A DNA stretch of 64,000 nucleotides, from contig JAMYHX010000095.1 of NCBI GenBank assembly GCA_025529335.1, positions 1 through 64,000 on the forward strand, read 5' to 3'. The stretch is from Rhizopus sp. PT2906. Lineage: Eukaryota; Mucoromycota; Mucoromycetes; Mucorales; Rhizopodaceae. Under the pieces are notes generated by a model. The model saw only the letters and a list, made by a program, of their open reading frames with translations, ran no database searches and was not told where the DNA came from. Below, in pieces: positions 11,177 to 23,332 of the stretch. Numbering within the stretch: position 1 is the stretch's first letter; each line of letters starts with the position of its first letter. The translations under genes were made by a program, and so were the position numbers.

Positions 11177-13647
11177 ATGCTTGATAATGAAACACCAGAA
11201 AGATCTCCTTCTGAAGATGACTCTGAATGTAGAGGAAAAAGACAAAGAACAACAAGGGCATGTAAAGTAGCGTTGGGCCCATTTTTCTCCATGTCTGTTA
11301 AACAGAAATTATTATATAGGTGATATTTGTAGAAGCAAAAAAGCAAAGTATATGCTGTAGAATTTCATACTAGTTAAACAGAAATGCTTATTGTCATTAG
11401 ATGTGATGCTGATATGAGACAGCCGTGCACTAATTGCTTACAGCGTGGCAGAAACTGTTCATTCAGCGAAGTACGCATAATCCATTTTACAACTTTATAT
11501 GCTCACGATACAGATTAGGCTTCAAGGAAAAGAGGTCCTCAAAAAGGGTAAATTATATCTAATAGCAAGCTTGGATTTTATTCTCAGTTGCGCAACTGTG
11601 TGAATAGGTACATTGAAAATCTAGAGAGCAGACTACGAACCATGGAGGACCTACTTCAAGACATTATAGAAAATTCACGTAATCCGGTGCATGAGAAACA
11701 AGACAGCGTTTTGCATAGACCAAAGGGCAAAATCGTAAGATATCATGGAAGTTCGGCTGGATATCATCTTGTAAGTAATATTTTCTCTTCGACAAGTGCA
11801 GATAATCAAGAAGAAGGCGCCATGCCTATCATGGATACTAGAGATGAACAACCCAAAGTATTTCATATACCTTTTTTTTACAAAAAGAATGCATTTCGCA
11901 TAAAAGCTGTGGGAACTAATGATGATGAATTCGTGGTTGTAAGAGATACAACAGAAGATGAAGAAGCCGAACGATTAGAGGCAGATGGTCAAGAGGTTGT
12001 GGACGCCTTTATACCAAGATCACTCATATCTAATCTTATATACATGTACCCAAGTTTACTTGAAAGGCTATTTTATGGAAGTTACTAAAGCATCATACTT
12101 AGCTATTTTTCTTCCGATCCTCTTCTACCAATAGTAGACAAAGATGATTTTATGAGGACATTTGAAGGCAAAGCTTTTCACTCATTGGCGCCGCTTTTGG
12201 TATACGCCATATGTGCCTTTTCTTGCTCTCTGGTAAGCTCGGATGATCCTATGTTTAGAGAAGCTGGTTTAGAACGTGACGAGCTGTATCGTTTATTGAA
12301 CGATCGTGCAACTGCATTAGTTCGTCGAGGATACTTATTGCCTCGAGCATCCACTATTCAAGCACTCGTATTATTTGCTAGTCACCCAGATTATGCCAGT
12401 ACCTCACATAACAGTTGGATCAAGGCGGGCATGGCCGTAAGAATGGTAATGTGCATGCATTGATGTGATTCTTTACTTATTTGGTTTAAACTAGGCCCAG
12501 GACTTGGGACTTCATCGTACAGTAAACACGGCCAATGCTTTGGAGTCTATAAAAACCAGAAAAAGACTGTGGTACAGTGTTTATGTTACTGATAGATGGT
12601 GCAGTGCCATCATGGGACGGCCCTTGGCCATTTTAGATTCGGAGTGCGACGTTGACCTAAAGGTGACTGATGTTCTCTGGCCAGGAGAGGACTTGAGTAT
12701 TTTTATATATTTTATGAAGCTTTCCAGAATCCTTGGAGAAGTTTTACGACGTATCTATTTAACAAAAACTACAGCAAGTGAATATAGAACAATGGCTATG
12801 GAACAAACCGTATGGAACTTACAGATGATGCTAGAGGAATGGTATTTCAGCGTTCCTGATGATTGTAAAATTACAGAGGTAGATTTAATGCAGTTATCCG
12901 TAAACCCTCGGCTCTACGCGGGTTCAAAAAAGATTACACACGGTGGACCCTTGACACTGTGCTATTATGCTGTCACTATTTTGTTACACAGACCTTTCCT
13001 TTCTGTTGAAGAGGCTGGGATGCCATTTGTAACAAAAAGCGCAGCTATTTGCATCAAGGCAGCAAAACTTGGTATCGATATCGCTCAAAAGATACCAAGT
13101 AAATCAATGATTTCGTTTGGATGGAACTTTACATGTAAGAAAGAGAGGAAAAAAAAAAAAAGATACCAAGGTACAATAACTTGTATTCCTAGGTTATTCT
13201 GTGTTTGTGGCAGCCTTGATACATGCTTACAATACTAAAAGTAACAACCCAGAAATCGCAAATGAAGCAAACGAGTACCTTCGCATGGCTACGGATGATG
13301 TTCTTGAACCAATGGTTCGTGACGTACCTTCTAAACCACCTGTAGTTGATTTTCTTCGTACCATACCGAGTCTATTTGGCGATGCTCCAGCACAGCCGGT
13401 TCACTTTATGCAACAGGAGACAAAACCAGTGACACCTATGAGTGTTCAGCATATACTTTCTGAACAAGCTGAGCAAAGGGACACTACTGTGATACCAAGC
13501 CAGTCGGAAAAACAATCGTGGTTACTGAATTCATCTGAGGAAATATGTTGGCAGGACTTATTTTCTACCATTGGTAATACCTTTTCAGAAGATACTACAG
13601 GTGGAGGTTTTGGATTTGAAGGTTTTGCAATGAATGATTATATATAA
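11177..13647 (+). CDS. Zn2Cys6 fungal-specific transcription factor
   Basis: Eight exons (11177-11261, 11320-11347, 11401-11470, 11519-11547, 11608-12045, 12103-12445, 12495-13134, 13193-13647) join to 695 residues. The binuclear zinc cluster is complete but spread over three exons: CDICRSKKAKCD, then CTNC, then CSFSEASRKRGPQKG, i.e. Cys spacing of the Gal4 type. The linker GYIENLESRLRTMEDLLQDI is a short dimerising coiled coil. The middle homology region (Fungal_trans) runs from about DPLLPIVDKDDFMRTF through AQDLGLHR and RLWYSVYVTDRW to YYAVTILLHRPFLS. The C-terminal 150 residues are acidic and Gln/Ser-rich, as in activation domains. The very short zinc-finger exons are the reason the gene is easily missed by simple ORF calling. 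Targets are unknown. Confidence 0.9.
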
Positions 13648-13898
13648 TGGGTAATCATATGCTCTTTGCAAAGGGTAAAGCTGCGCCTCCTCTGTCATTC
13701 AGAAGGTCGCGCGTGCTGACAAATATATAAACCGTACATAATCCATTACACTTCGAGCTTTGTGGTCTTGGTTGTTGTAATCATTCTTTATTAGTTCGAA
13801 TTGTACAACGTAAAAATAAAGCACTGTAATAATAACAACTTTTTTTTTTTTATCTTCTATCTTGAGTGAGAATAGAGATACAGTCTGGCTGGTGGATA

Positions 13899-14786
13899 TT
13901 GTCGGTTACAAAAAAAGTAATTGTCGATTACACAAAGATATAATTGGTGGTTGTCGGTTAATAAAAATATAATTGTCGAAAGAGAAGATTTAACTTTGTC
14001 ATTGTAGAAAAAAAAAAGAAAAAAGGAACGACAAAAGGAGCTGTATTAACGGACAAATACTTTTTATTTCGAAGATGGAATGGACGACCTTTTCGATGAG
14101 CATGGTGAAAGAGTTTATGATCCTATGGAAGGTGCCTTAACAGAAATTACAGACCCAAACATTGTACTTGAAACAATAACTAGCTGCAAGAGTTATTTAG
14201 TTAATAAACTTGACTAGCGACGACGAAGGAACTCAGGAGGATGACACCAGTGTAGTTGATGTAAAACCAGCTCCAAAAGGTACAACAACTGCTCATTTTA
14301 TTAAGTTTGTCAATGAGCTCCTTAATATTATGGATGAGGATGAATCTTTAAAGGGCAGTTATTTAGTGATGGATAATGCTAGTATCCATAAGTCGAAACC
14401 AATGATTTGAAAAATCGAGGCTAGAGGTTATAGAGTAATGTATCTCCCCCTTTACTCGCCTGAGCTAAATCCTATTGAACAGTTCTGGGCCTTAGTGAAA
14501 GGAAAAATGAAGCGCCATCGTCTGATGAAAGAAGAGACATTATCTTCTAGAATTGGTGATGCATGTGATGACGTTCGTTTTAGTGATCTTTATGGCTTTT
14601 GCCTTCATTCCAAACATCAAATTATAAATTGCTTTAAGCCTTTCATTGAATAAATATCTACTAACTTTAACTACAAATCAACTGAAGTGTTACGAGAACT
14701 AAAATATTATATGATCCTATTAATTAAAGTATGGTTAAGCGCTATGAATTAAACCTAGCAGCATCTTTTCCTCCTGTAACCGACAA
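13899..14786 (+). mobile_element. Deleted DDE transposon with terminal inverted repeats
   Basis: Twelve bases, TTGTCGGTTACA at 13899-13910, recur exactly in inverted form at 14775-14786. Inside the left end the core TTGTCG(G/A)TTA is repeated as direct copies at 13921 and 13951, with a partial copy at about 13972, like subterminal transposase-binding sites. The roughly 890-bp unit encloses only the N- and C-terminal pieces of a transposase. A TA precedes the left repeat, but I see no clean target duplication on the right. Confidence 0.65.
14080..14653 (+). pseudogene. Tc1/mariner-like DDE transposase remnant
   Basis: Three pieces survive. The first, 14080-14217, starts MDDLFDEHGERVYDP and ends at a stop. 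A second reading frame picks up at about 14210 and runs through SYLVMDNASIHKS (second catalytic Asp) to a TGA at 14408. The same frame then continues with YLPLYSPELNPIEQFW (catalytic Glu region) and KGKMKRHRLMKEE to the stop at 14653. There is thus one frameshift and one in-frame stop, and the central part of a normal transposase, including the first Asp, is missing. It lies inside the inverted repeats at 13899 and 14786, so this is a dead internal-deletion copy. Confidence 0.8.
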
Positions 14787-14881
14787 CGTCTACTTTTTTT
14801 TTATTTTGGTACGGTACGCTTTTCTTTGTTTTGGTACGGTATGGTACGCTTTTTTTTTATTTTAAAATAGAGCAACAAGAA

Positions 14882-15446
14882 ATGTCGAGTTTAGACGAAA
14901 GCGATCAAGGTTTCAGTAACTTTGTTCTCCCAATTGAATATACTCCTAGAAATGATTTGATATGGAACCTTATTCTCACTGACCAACGAATCATTAATAT
15001 TGTTACTAAAAGTCTCATTAACGTACCAGAAAACTCATGTTTCTACACCAATAAAGTTATCAAATAATGATGCGTACAACATACTATATATTCCACATGG
15101 TACTCAAAACTCTTTACCGCCTATACTTATCAACATCAGTGAAAGATTAGACAATCTAAACTTGTCTCAAATAATTCAATATTGCACCGATATTTTTGAA
15201 TATTATAATTCTCTTCCTATTTGTTTGATTATCAGTCAAAAGAGAGTTAATGAGAACATTTTTGATCAAACTTCGCAATGTCAAGAGCTTTCATTTCTGA
15301 GAGAAATACAATGTACATTTTGGGCGAAAAAATACTTACTACTATCAGAAGACAATATTAACAAAAACGAAATGAAAAACCACCCATTATTGGAGATAGG
15401 GATGGCCACTAAGCGTCATAAAAAGATCATATTGTCAAATAAATAA
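14882..15446 (+). pseudogene. Broken ORF resembling Mucorales nuclease/transposase-like repeats
   Basis: Two overlapping frames must be joined near 15060 to give one protein. The first starts MSSLDESDQGFSNF and reads PRNDLIWNLILTDQRI; the second reads ILYIPHGTQNSLPPILINIS, then FWAKKYLL and HPLLEIGMATKRHKK to the stop. The layout, a D-x-LY-P strand followed by a PP-x-LI-x-x-x strand, recalls PD-(D/E)XK-like ORFs that are multicopy in Mucorales, here with the expected Glu and Gln lost. That family link is from memory and uncertain. The frameshift and loss of the acidic residue say it is not functional. Confidence 0.45.
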
Positions 15447-15599
15447 TTTATTCATAAATAACCACTTTTAACGAATTTCACAAGTGTTGGTGGAGGGTAT
15501 AGTACTAGTAGAGGCAGAAGGCATAGTACTGGTGGCGAAGGAATGGGCACGTTTATTGTATTGAGATCTGAGACTTTCACTTGTTGAGAATTGCATGAT

Positions 15600-15960
15600 C
15601 ACTGCTTTTTTTTCTTCATGACCTTGTTTGAAGCATTGTTTCCAGTTGACTCTACCTGAATTTTTATTCCGAAAACGTTTGACATAATCATTTAATACAT
15701 GGTTAGATTTGATTGTTGTGATTTCAAATATTTAATTGGAGGGGTGTCAGGAATAGGAGTTGTATGTCTTCCTATCGTATATTTTCTTTTTTGTCTTTTG
15801 AGATAGCATTGCTTTTTCGATTGTGGTTCTCCGTATTATTACAAATTAACTGAATAACTTCTGCTTTCTCTGTTTCCTCGCCAACTAATTGCTGAACGTA
15901 AGTCATTGCCACTTTATATAAAAGTTTCATAGTAGAGTCTGTTGAATTCAGCTTTTAGTT
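15600..15960 (-). pseudogene. Frameshifted repeat-derived ORF
   Basis: On the minus strand a coding-like stretch begins before 15930 with KLNSTDSTMKLLYKVAM and TYVQQLVGEETEKAEVIQLI, then shifts frame near 15800 into YTIGRHTTPIPDTPPIKYL, and shifts again into LNDYVKRFRNKNSGRVNWKQ at about 15690-15600. The last motif resembles the C-terminus of unclassified multicopy ORFs in this fungal group. At least two frameshifts are needed. No function can be given. Confidence 0.4.
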
Positions 15961-16411
15961 GTAATTTAAAAAGCTGAATACAACATTTTTTTCGATGACT
16001 TGCGAATTAGATTCTTTATTAAGAAGAGCTGAATATTATTAAATTAAGTTTGTGTGTGAGTTTACTTGAGTAGAGAATCTATGACTGCTATTTATATTAA
16101 TGTGGTCAGTGTGATTATTCGCCAATGTTGTCAGTATGCTTATTGCTATTATTATCAGATGCGATAGAGGAATGTAAAGTAGAATGTATGCTCTACTGTA
16201 AGATTATACTCGAGTTATTATAATGATTATCTCATCAAACACGTCAAAGTGACGATGTATCCTTTTTCTTATATTATGCCTTCACCTCGACAAAACAGGA
16301 AAACCTTTCATGAATTATAGCACAACCAGCATCAGAGCGGGTATTGTATGTTTTTGTCACCATTCTGTCTAGCCTATCGATAGAGAGTAAACAGTTCCGT
16401 CACTTTGATTT
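15961..16411. other. Intergenic, no gene seen
   Basis: AT-rich sequence between two minus-strand relics; nothing coding or structured stands out. Confidence 0.4.
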
Positions 16412-16814
16412 TCATGCTTTTTTCAACTCATAGGCTGTGCTTCTCGGTATACTCGTAGTTTTGGCTGCTTTTGGGAACGCTGATCCCTTCTTCAGTAATA
16501 AGTTGAAAGAACTTTGCTATATTGGCTTCACCATACTTTTTATACACTTGTGGCGTATACTTTCTTTGAGGAAGTTCTGGTGCGTCAGGCATATCTTAAT
16601 TTTTGATATCAGAGTTATCAAATTTCATCACTGAATTAGCAGGCGACTCAAAACACATCTCGTCGTCTGAGGAGCTGTCATCATAAACTTCTTTGCGATT
16701 ATCCACATAGTATTCAAAATTCATATTAATGAAGATAAAGGAAAGAAAAACTTTCCCGTTTAAATAAACACATTGCCCAAAAAATCTTAACTTTGTCTGG
16801 ATTAAACTAATCAA
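16412..16814 (-). pseudogene. N-terminal half of a DDE transposase, broken
   Basis: The minus strand reads an acidic leader (EVYDDSSSDDEM), an in-frame stop at about 16596, then MPDAPELPQRKYTPQVYKKYG and AKFFQLITEEG. A frameshift at about 16483 leads into the helix-turn-helix PKAAKTTSIPRSTAYELKKA, ending at TGA. This is the DNA-binding half of a Tc1-like transposase; no catalytic half follows. It complements, on the opposite strand, the N- and C-terminal pieces preserved at 14.1-14.7 kb. Confidence 0.65.
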
Positions 16815-16982
16815 CAGTCTGTATCCTTTCCAAAATACTGTGCCTTACATGTACGGAATCTCATATTCGGGGCCTTGAATAAGGTTGCACATACTTACTA
16901 AATGTTTTCAAATGCTTATAAAATATTGCCTTTTATCCTATTCTTTCTTTTTTTAAATTCTTTAGCTTAACTTTATATTATC

Positions 16983-18413
16983 ATGGCAGACAGTGATCGA
17001 GAGGTACTCTCCTACGTTTAATTCTTGCTCTTGCTTCTTATTTTTAAAATAGTATGGATATGGAGATAATGCTCCTGGATCAGACGCATATGACCCAGAA
17101 TTCACTACAGAGGAAATGCTTGAACCGAACCCAAACTACCCACAGCCACCTTTTATTTCTGAAAATCAGCCATCGACACCAGGTAAAATAGAGAGAAAGT
17201 GATGTTTAGTAATTTTTTCTAATATCAATAAAAAAAAAAGTCCCTTATGGTGAGAATACGACATCTCCTGACAGCGAATTCTTTCTTCACATTGATCCAC
17301 GAGTAAAGGAATACGGTACTCCTGAATTTAAAATATCCAATTGCCAAGGAAGAAAGAAGGCTCTGCTAATTGGTATAAACTATTTTGGAACTAACCATGA
17401 GTTAAATGGTTGCATTAATGACGTGGAGAATATTGAAAACTTTTTGACGTCTTTATATGGATTTAAAAAAGAAGATATGGTCATTTTGACAGACGATAAT
17501 CCTTCTCATAGTAAATATTATCCTAATAGAGAAAATATCTTGGCTGCCATGAGATGGCTTGTGGAAGATGCACAGCCCAATGATTCGTAGGATGACCAAA
17601 CATGGCTCAGCGCTCATCAGCTAATACGCTTTTTTATAGATTCTTTTTCCATTACAGTGGTCACGGGGGTAGAGTGAAAGATGTTTCAGGTGATGAAGAG
17701 GATGGATATGACGAAACTATTTACCCTGTTGATTTTGAAGACTATGAGGGAACTTCGGGTCAAATTATTGATGATGAGATGCATGATATACTTGTTAGAC
17801 CACTATGTGAAGGGTGTAGGCTGACATGTATATTTGACAGCTGTCACTCAGGCACAGTTCTAGACTTGCCATTTATTTATTCTACAAAGGGTGTCTTGAA
17901 GGATCAAAACCTGTTCAAGGACGCCGGCAAAGGCCTCTTATCGGCAGGAATAGCTTATGCAACAGGAGATAGGCCGCGTGCTATCTCTGAATTAATGGAA
18001 CTAGGAAGAGAGCTTTTCAACGCTCGTGATATAGAAGAAGAGAACAGACGCAGAAACTTTTCTCCTGCAGATGTTATCATGTTTTCAGGGTAAGATCACT
18101 ATTAATAATGCTTTGCAATGGTATTGAACATATCTTAGATGTAAAGATGATCAGACCTCAGCTGATGCTAAAGAAGCTGGTAGAGCAACAGGTGCAATGA
18201 GTTATGCACTAACAAGTAAGAATAACATATACTTTTTTAAAGGAGATTGTCAACTTATGATCAATAACGCTAGCCTCTCTTCGAAAGAATCCAAACCAGT
18301 CTTATCAAGCATTATTAAACAGTCTTCGTGAGATACTACGTGATAAATACTCTCAACGACCTCAATTAAGTGCATCTCACCCTATTGATGTAAACCTTCA
18401 ATTCGTTTGTTAA
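16983..18413 (+). CDS. Metacaspase (type I)
   Basis: A Lys/Arg-specific cysteine protease of clan CD linked to stress responses, ageing and protein-aggregate clearance in fungi. Six exons (16983-17003, 17053-17182, 17241-17586, 17640-18089, 18139-18215, 18274-18413) give 387 residues. A prodomain of about 85 residues, Pro- and acid-rich rather than the long Q-rich type, precedes the p20 core GRKKALLIGINYF. The catalytic His is in HYSGHGG (about H174) and the catalytic Cys in DSCHSG (about C234). The p10 part has FSGCKDDQTSAD and ends ASHPIDVNLQFVC. All key residues are present, so it should be active. Confidence 0.94.
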
Positions 18414-18497
18414 TGCAAAGTGTGAATGAATCTCCGCTGACAGAGAGACACTTGTTGCTTTTTCTGTACCTGTTTTCTCTTCTTTTTCAATAATAAA

Positions 18498-19342
18498 ATG
18501 GTATTGCATTTCCCCAACAACATTTACTTTTTTGTGTGTGTGGTCTAATATCCTTGTTTACAGGAATTTTTGTTTGGTAAAAGAAAGACTCCTGCAGAAG
18601 TCCTTCGTCAGCATCAAAGGGCAATAACAAAAGCCCAAAGAGAGTTGGATAGAGAACGAGAAAAACTCGAACGCCAAGAGAAGAAACTGATTCTTGATAT
18701 AAAGAAGTCAGCAAAAGAAAATCAACTGGGAGCTTGTAAAGTTATGGCAAAAGATTTGGTTCGTACAAGACGTAACGTTCAAAAGTTTTACCAAATGAAG
18801 ACGCAATTACAGGCAGTTGGTCTTCGTATTCAGGTATAAATCATCATTAGGTCATGAGCTTCAGCATCTGAAACAAAAAATATAGACTCTAAGATCAAGC
18901 CAGCAAATGGCTGAAGCTATGAGAGGGGCAACAAAAGCAATGGGAGCAATGAATAGACAAATGAATTTGCCTAAAATTCAGCAGATTATGATGCAGTTTG
19001 AGAGAGAAAGTGAGCTAATGGACATGAAGGACGAAATGATGGGTGATGCAATTGACGATGCCTTTGAAGAGGAGGAAGAAGAAGCTGAAAGTGATGAAAT
19101 TGTGAATAAGGTATTAGATGAAATTGGTATCAGCTTTAACCAAGAGGTAAGAGGAAAAAAGAAAATCAGTTTTTGATCAATAGTTGACATATTCGAAATA
19201 GCTTGGAGAAGTACCTTCTGGTATTAAACAAGCAGAGGCTCCTTTAGGATCTTCTGGTGAAAGAATTGCTCAAGCAGAAGGGGGTTTATCAGCCGATGAT
19301 GCTGCCTTACAAGCAAGATTGGACAACTTAAGAAGAGAATAA
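18498..19342 (+). CDS. ESCRT-III subunit CHMP2/Vps2
   Basis: Part of the ESCRT-III filament that cuts membrane necks in multivesicular-body formation, cytokinesis and nuclear-envelope sealing. Four exons (18498-18500, 18564-18833, 18886-19146, 19202-19342) give 224 residues, the family's normal length. The first coding exon is only the ATG; the next begins EFLFGKRKTPAEVLRQHQRA, the typical basic alpha-1 helix. Charged coiled coil follows (LDREREKLERQEKKL), then MNLPKIQQIMMQFERESE and an acidic stretch. The end, LQARLDNLRRE, is a MIM1 motif for the Vps4 MIT domain. The gene is convergent with the P4-ATPase, 123 bases apart. Confidence 0.93.
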
Positions 19343-19465
19343 TAACAATAATACCCAGATGATATTTGTGTATTTTTAAAATAAATACAATGCTCACGAT
19401 TCCAATTTTGTGGGGTTGTCAAGGAGCAATGTGCACTTATCGCGCTTTTATACATATTTTTATTG

Positions 19466-22400
19466 CTAGGTTAACTTTGTATAACTTGGAGGCGCAATCT
19501 TGCGCTTAATTATTTTTACAATGTATAAAGGACAACTGCTTACTGCAGTTATTACTGCTACCTTCCAAACGAAACGTTCGGTTAATATGAAGGTCATGTC
19601 TAATATGGTTTATGAGTTTAAAGAGAATGCATTCATTTTTCTTTCCTTTCTTACCGAAATAAGTTGGGAGTAGCCACATGGATCCAAAGTAAATGAGTAT
19701 TGTGATAATTTCAGCCAGAATCATAAGCTTATGCCATGTATTAATTTCCAAAGCTACCATAAGCAATTCATTACAAATCAAGGCTGTGAATGAAATAGCA
19801 ACGATGTGTATAAATTCATCCTCAAAAAGAAGAATAGATAACACCATGATTGCACCTCCTTGGTACACACTAATGAGTAACCACGTAAAGAATGTTCTAT
19901 AAGACAGTGATCGACCCTAGATACAAGCTTAATCAGATTATTCATGTTTTCATACACATATTCCTTACCTTTGTCAAGTCCTTGTACAGTTCTGGATAAA
20001 TCATGGCAATTTCTTCATTCACATCTTGATCAAGAACAAGCGAGAAGACTGGAGCATTAGTATAAATAGTAGCATAACCAACAATAAGCATGCCCTGGTA
20101 CAGGGCAATAGGAGCAAAGTAGAACATGGCAGAGAAGACTGCTTGCATCACAGAAATGATTAAACCGCGATGTATAACAAATTGTGATAGCTTAGCAGAT
20201 CGTTTATAACTATTTCTACCATGCCATAAGAGTAGTTTAGTCAAATGGCTGAATTGAGTAATCGAGAAATCGGCAGCAAGTGACGCTTGTTTGCCTTCTT
20301 TTCCGACAATGCCTACGCCAACATCAGCAGCTTGAATCATGCTAACATCGTTACCACCATCACCAATACATAGCACTCTTTTCTTTGTATATTCCTTGAT
20401 TAATCGGGTAATGTCCGCCTAATAAAATCAGGTTAGAGGGTAAGAGTACACTTTTAGAGTATATTAACCTTTTGGGTTGGCGAGCAACGACAACAGACAA
20501 CCACAGGCAGTAATGATGCCATTTCAATAAACTCTTGTTTATAATGCTCTAAGCAAAGTTGAAGCGATTCACCATCAATAACTAAGCAATGGTCGGTTTT
20601 GGTTCTTAAGTTGTCAATCTCCTCTATTGCTTCGGCAGCAGATTTTACTGAGAGAATAATGGTTTAGTAAATCATGGATATCAATATCCTACTCTACATA
20701 CATTTTGCTACTTGATGAATTCCTTGATTACGTGATACTAGCTTTGAGGAAATAGCAATACAGGTAGCAGTTTCAATCTTGTCTCCTGTCAACATCCATA
20801 CTTTTAAACCTGCATTTCTCATTTGCTCTAATGTATTCTTTACACCGTCTTGTAATTTGTCCTCTACACCAGTTAATCCCAATAATTCCAGATTTGACTC
20901 TAATATTGTTTCTACAACAGACTGCTTCAACACATTGCGGTCATGGAGAGAAACTTCGGCTTCATGATATTTAGCGCTAAATTCTTCGTATGCCTCTTGA
21001 GATAAATTCTTCTTTGCAACGACCAATGTACGTAAACCTTCTCTTGCCATGTTATCGCATTCTTCGTTAAGCCTAGTTATAGGTTTATACATGTATCAAC
21101 TGTATACTTAGTTTCAGTGCCTTACCAATCATTGTATTGAACAATTTTAGCCATGACAGTATCAGCCCCCTTCTCATAAAACGTAATTTCACCAGTCTGT
21201 CTGTTTTTGACAATGATACCCATGCGCTTTGTTTCACTAGTGAATGGAAAGATATGAAGTACGTCAAAATAGAGAGTTTCTTCTGTTGCATTCACTCGTA
21301 GCTGAATCGAATTGACATCTCTGTTGATCAAGGTTAAACCCATATGCTCAGTCCATTTAACAATGGCTACTTCATCAGGACTTGACGCTTGATATCCAAT
21401 ATTGCCATCAATGCTGATAACCGGAGTCACATTATGACAAAGAGCTAGTGCTTGTACGATATCCTTTATACGAACAGAGATGTTTCGGCGTCCTTTTGCC
21501 ATGATTGTATCTTGTTGATGGCCAAATGAAGTTGCAAGATGGCTTTGTATTTCATCCATCGTATCTGTACTATAGGACATGGTTCCCATATGTAACTTTT
21601 TAAGCTCCATATCATTTTGAGTCAAAGTACCGGTTTTGTCTGTTAAAAGATATTCAACGCGACCTAGTTCTTCTGGTAAGGTGCTGGTACGAACAATAGT
21701 ACCCTTGATTTCATCATCGTGTTCTATTTGTCGAGCATATACACTCTTTCCCATATCCAAGTTTACACGCAAACTATACCGCACGTTAGTGTTAACTAGA
21801 GTACTTCGATCATAACTCTTTCTTTTTTTTCTTTTTTTTTTTTTTTTTTACCTGATTGGAATAATAGAAGAGAACAAAATCAAGAATCTAAAGACATAGA
21901 TATACCAAATACCACGGAATCCATTCAATCCCACCATGATGACGGAAAGCGCTAATGTAACAAAGAACAAAATCTTTGCGAATAGAGTTGATATACAATC
22001 TACTTTGTAATTTATATAAGAATTTACCTTTGCCAGTTGATTGATCTCACGATCAAGTAATCCAACCTTTGTCTTTGGATGATTCGTGTTCATTACTGCT
22101 CGAGTATCTTTGCCGGTATAAATAACAAATCCGATTGCAGATCCAGAAGCCAATACAGTGTTTGTCCACATTGTGTTTTCAACCCCCAATGGTTCGATTC
22201 GCTCCAATCCTGTTGCCTCATCAATGATATTAATTGTTCCAACAAAGCTATGAATGTCTTTATGTGGTGCATCAGCTAATAAAAAATAAAGTTGAATTGT
22301 GTATTGTTCAAAAGTAAGATGGTATCTATTTACCATAAATATGTCCTCGAATATTGAGCAAGTCTTGATCTGACCCAAGTCTTTGCAAAGAAGGTATGGC

Positions 22401-23332
22401 TAGACGTAACTTCCAATCAGTCTCGCCATCCAACTGATCAGTTCTAATAAAACTAGCTCCACTCTCTTCTGTTGTTCGTAACAAGATCATGTCCGCAGGT
22501 ATCTGTTTAAAGAGTAAATGATCATGTTTTTATCTTTTATGTTATACCTACTCTTTGATCCTTCATAATATATAGTAAATCACCCACTCTAATCTTTGAG
22601 CTTGGTATATTTTGGTTTCCGGTAGGTGTGAGTCGACGATAGAGTTGGGAGTTTGCTTCTTTATCACGTTTGTATCGTTGATAATCGTCAAGTGCTTCCT
22701 TACTAATGGTGATTGTTAAAACAAAGCACAATGGTCCAAAGTATGTAAGAATATAGCCTACAGATCAATTTGTTTAAAGGCAATGTATAAATACAAATTC
22801 ACTTATATTTACCGATCTTCAAAGCGGGTATAAACTGAGATAATGCGACAAGAAGAAAGTACAAGTTGAAGAATATAACAAACTGTTCATAAAGTACAAG
22901 TGGAATAAATGTAAAGATGTTGTATTTTTGGTTGATAATCACGTTGGCTGCGTATTTCTTTTTCTCTTTGTCTATTTTATCAAATAAGTCGTTTGTGCAT
23001 ACTTTTAAGGCTGTTTATGCAAATACCATCTGCTTGTAATGAAATTGTTCTTGGCGTATATACTTTTGTAGGCTTTAACCGAGACCAAATACTAGGCTTG
23101 TTTTGGTTTTTAGATTTCCTTGAATAGGATGAGGAAATAATATTAAGCTGTGATCATATTAATACATGTTTTGTATCTGTCATGTATTTCTTACCCCAGC
23201 TTCTTCGTCTAATAATAAGGGGTCTTCGTCCGTGCTGTGTATGGAGTCTGACGTCCGATGCTTTCTAGCTTCTGATCGTTTAGTAAAAGGCATAAGTCTA
23301 CGTAATGCAATTGGCCTCGTGTCTCTAAACAT
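19466..23332 (-). CDS. P4-ATPase aminophospholipid flippase, Neo1/ATP9 type
   Basis: Flips phospholipids toward the cytosolic leaflet of Golgi/endosomal membranes. The Neo1/ATP9 class works without a Cdc50 partner. Twelve exons on the minus strand: 23195-23332, 23027-23147, 22813-22971, 22552-22757, 22334-22502, 21852-22275, 21126-21773, 20702-21072, 20469-20647, 19969-20418, 19655-19916, 19466-19599; 1086 residues. Visible motifs are YNIFTFIPLVLYEQF, the actuator LDGETDWKLR (DGET), the phosphorylation site DKTGTLTQND (Asp at about residue 451), QASSPDEVAIV, MLTGDKIETA and GDGGNDVSMIQ. FSSIIPISLRVNLD before the DKTGT carries the Neo1-like PISL in TM4. The intron at 20419-20468 has donor GTTAAT. 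Exon 6 runs through a false donor/acceptor pair near 22000 that would be only 28 bases. Confidence 0.93.

Noticed and set aside
11767..11806. Possible intron GTAAGTAATATTTTC...ACAAG in the Zn2Cys6 gene
   Set aside because: Only about 39 bases long, and the exon is open through it; kept as coding.
13786..13812. Possible tRNA T-arm (AGTTCGAATTGTAC)
   Set aside because: No acceptor stem or anticodon arm can be placed around it.
22021..22050. Possible intron GTAAAT...AAAGTAG in the flippase gene
   Set aside because: It would be only 28 bases long, and reading through keeps the frame into the next transmembrane segment.
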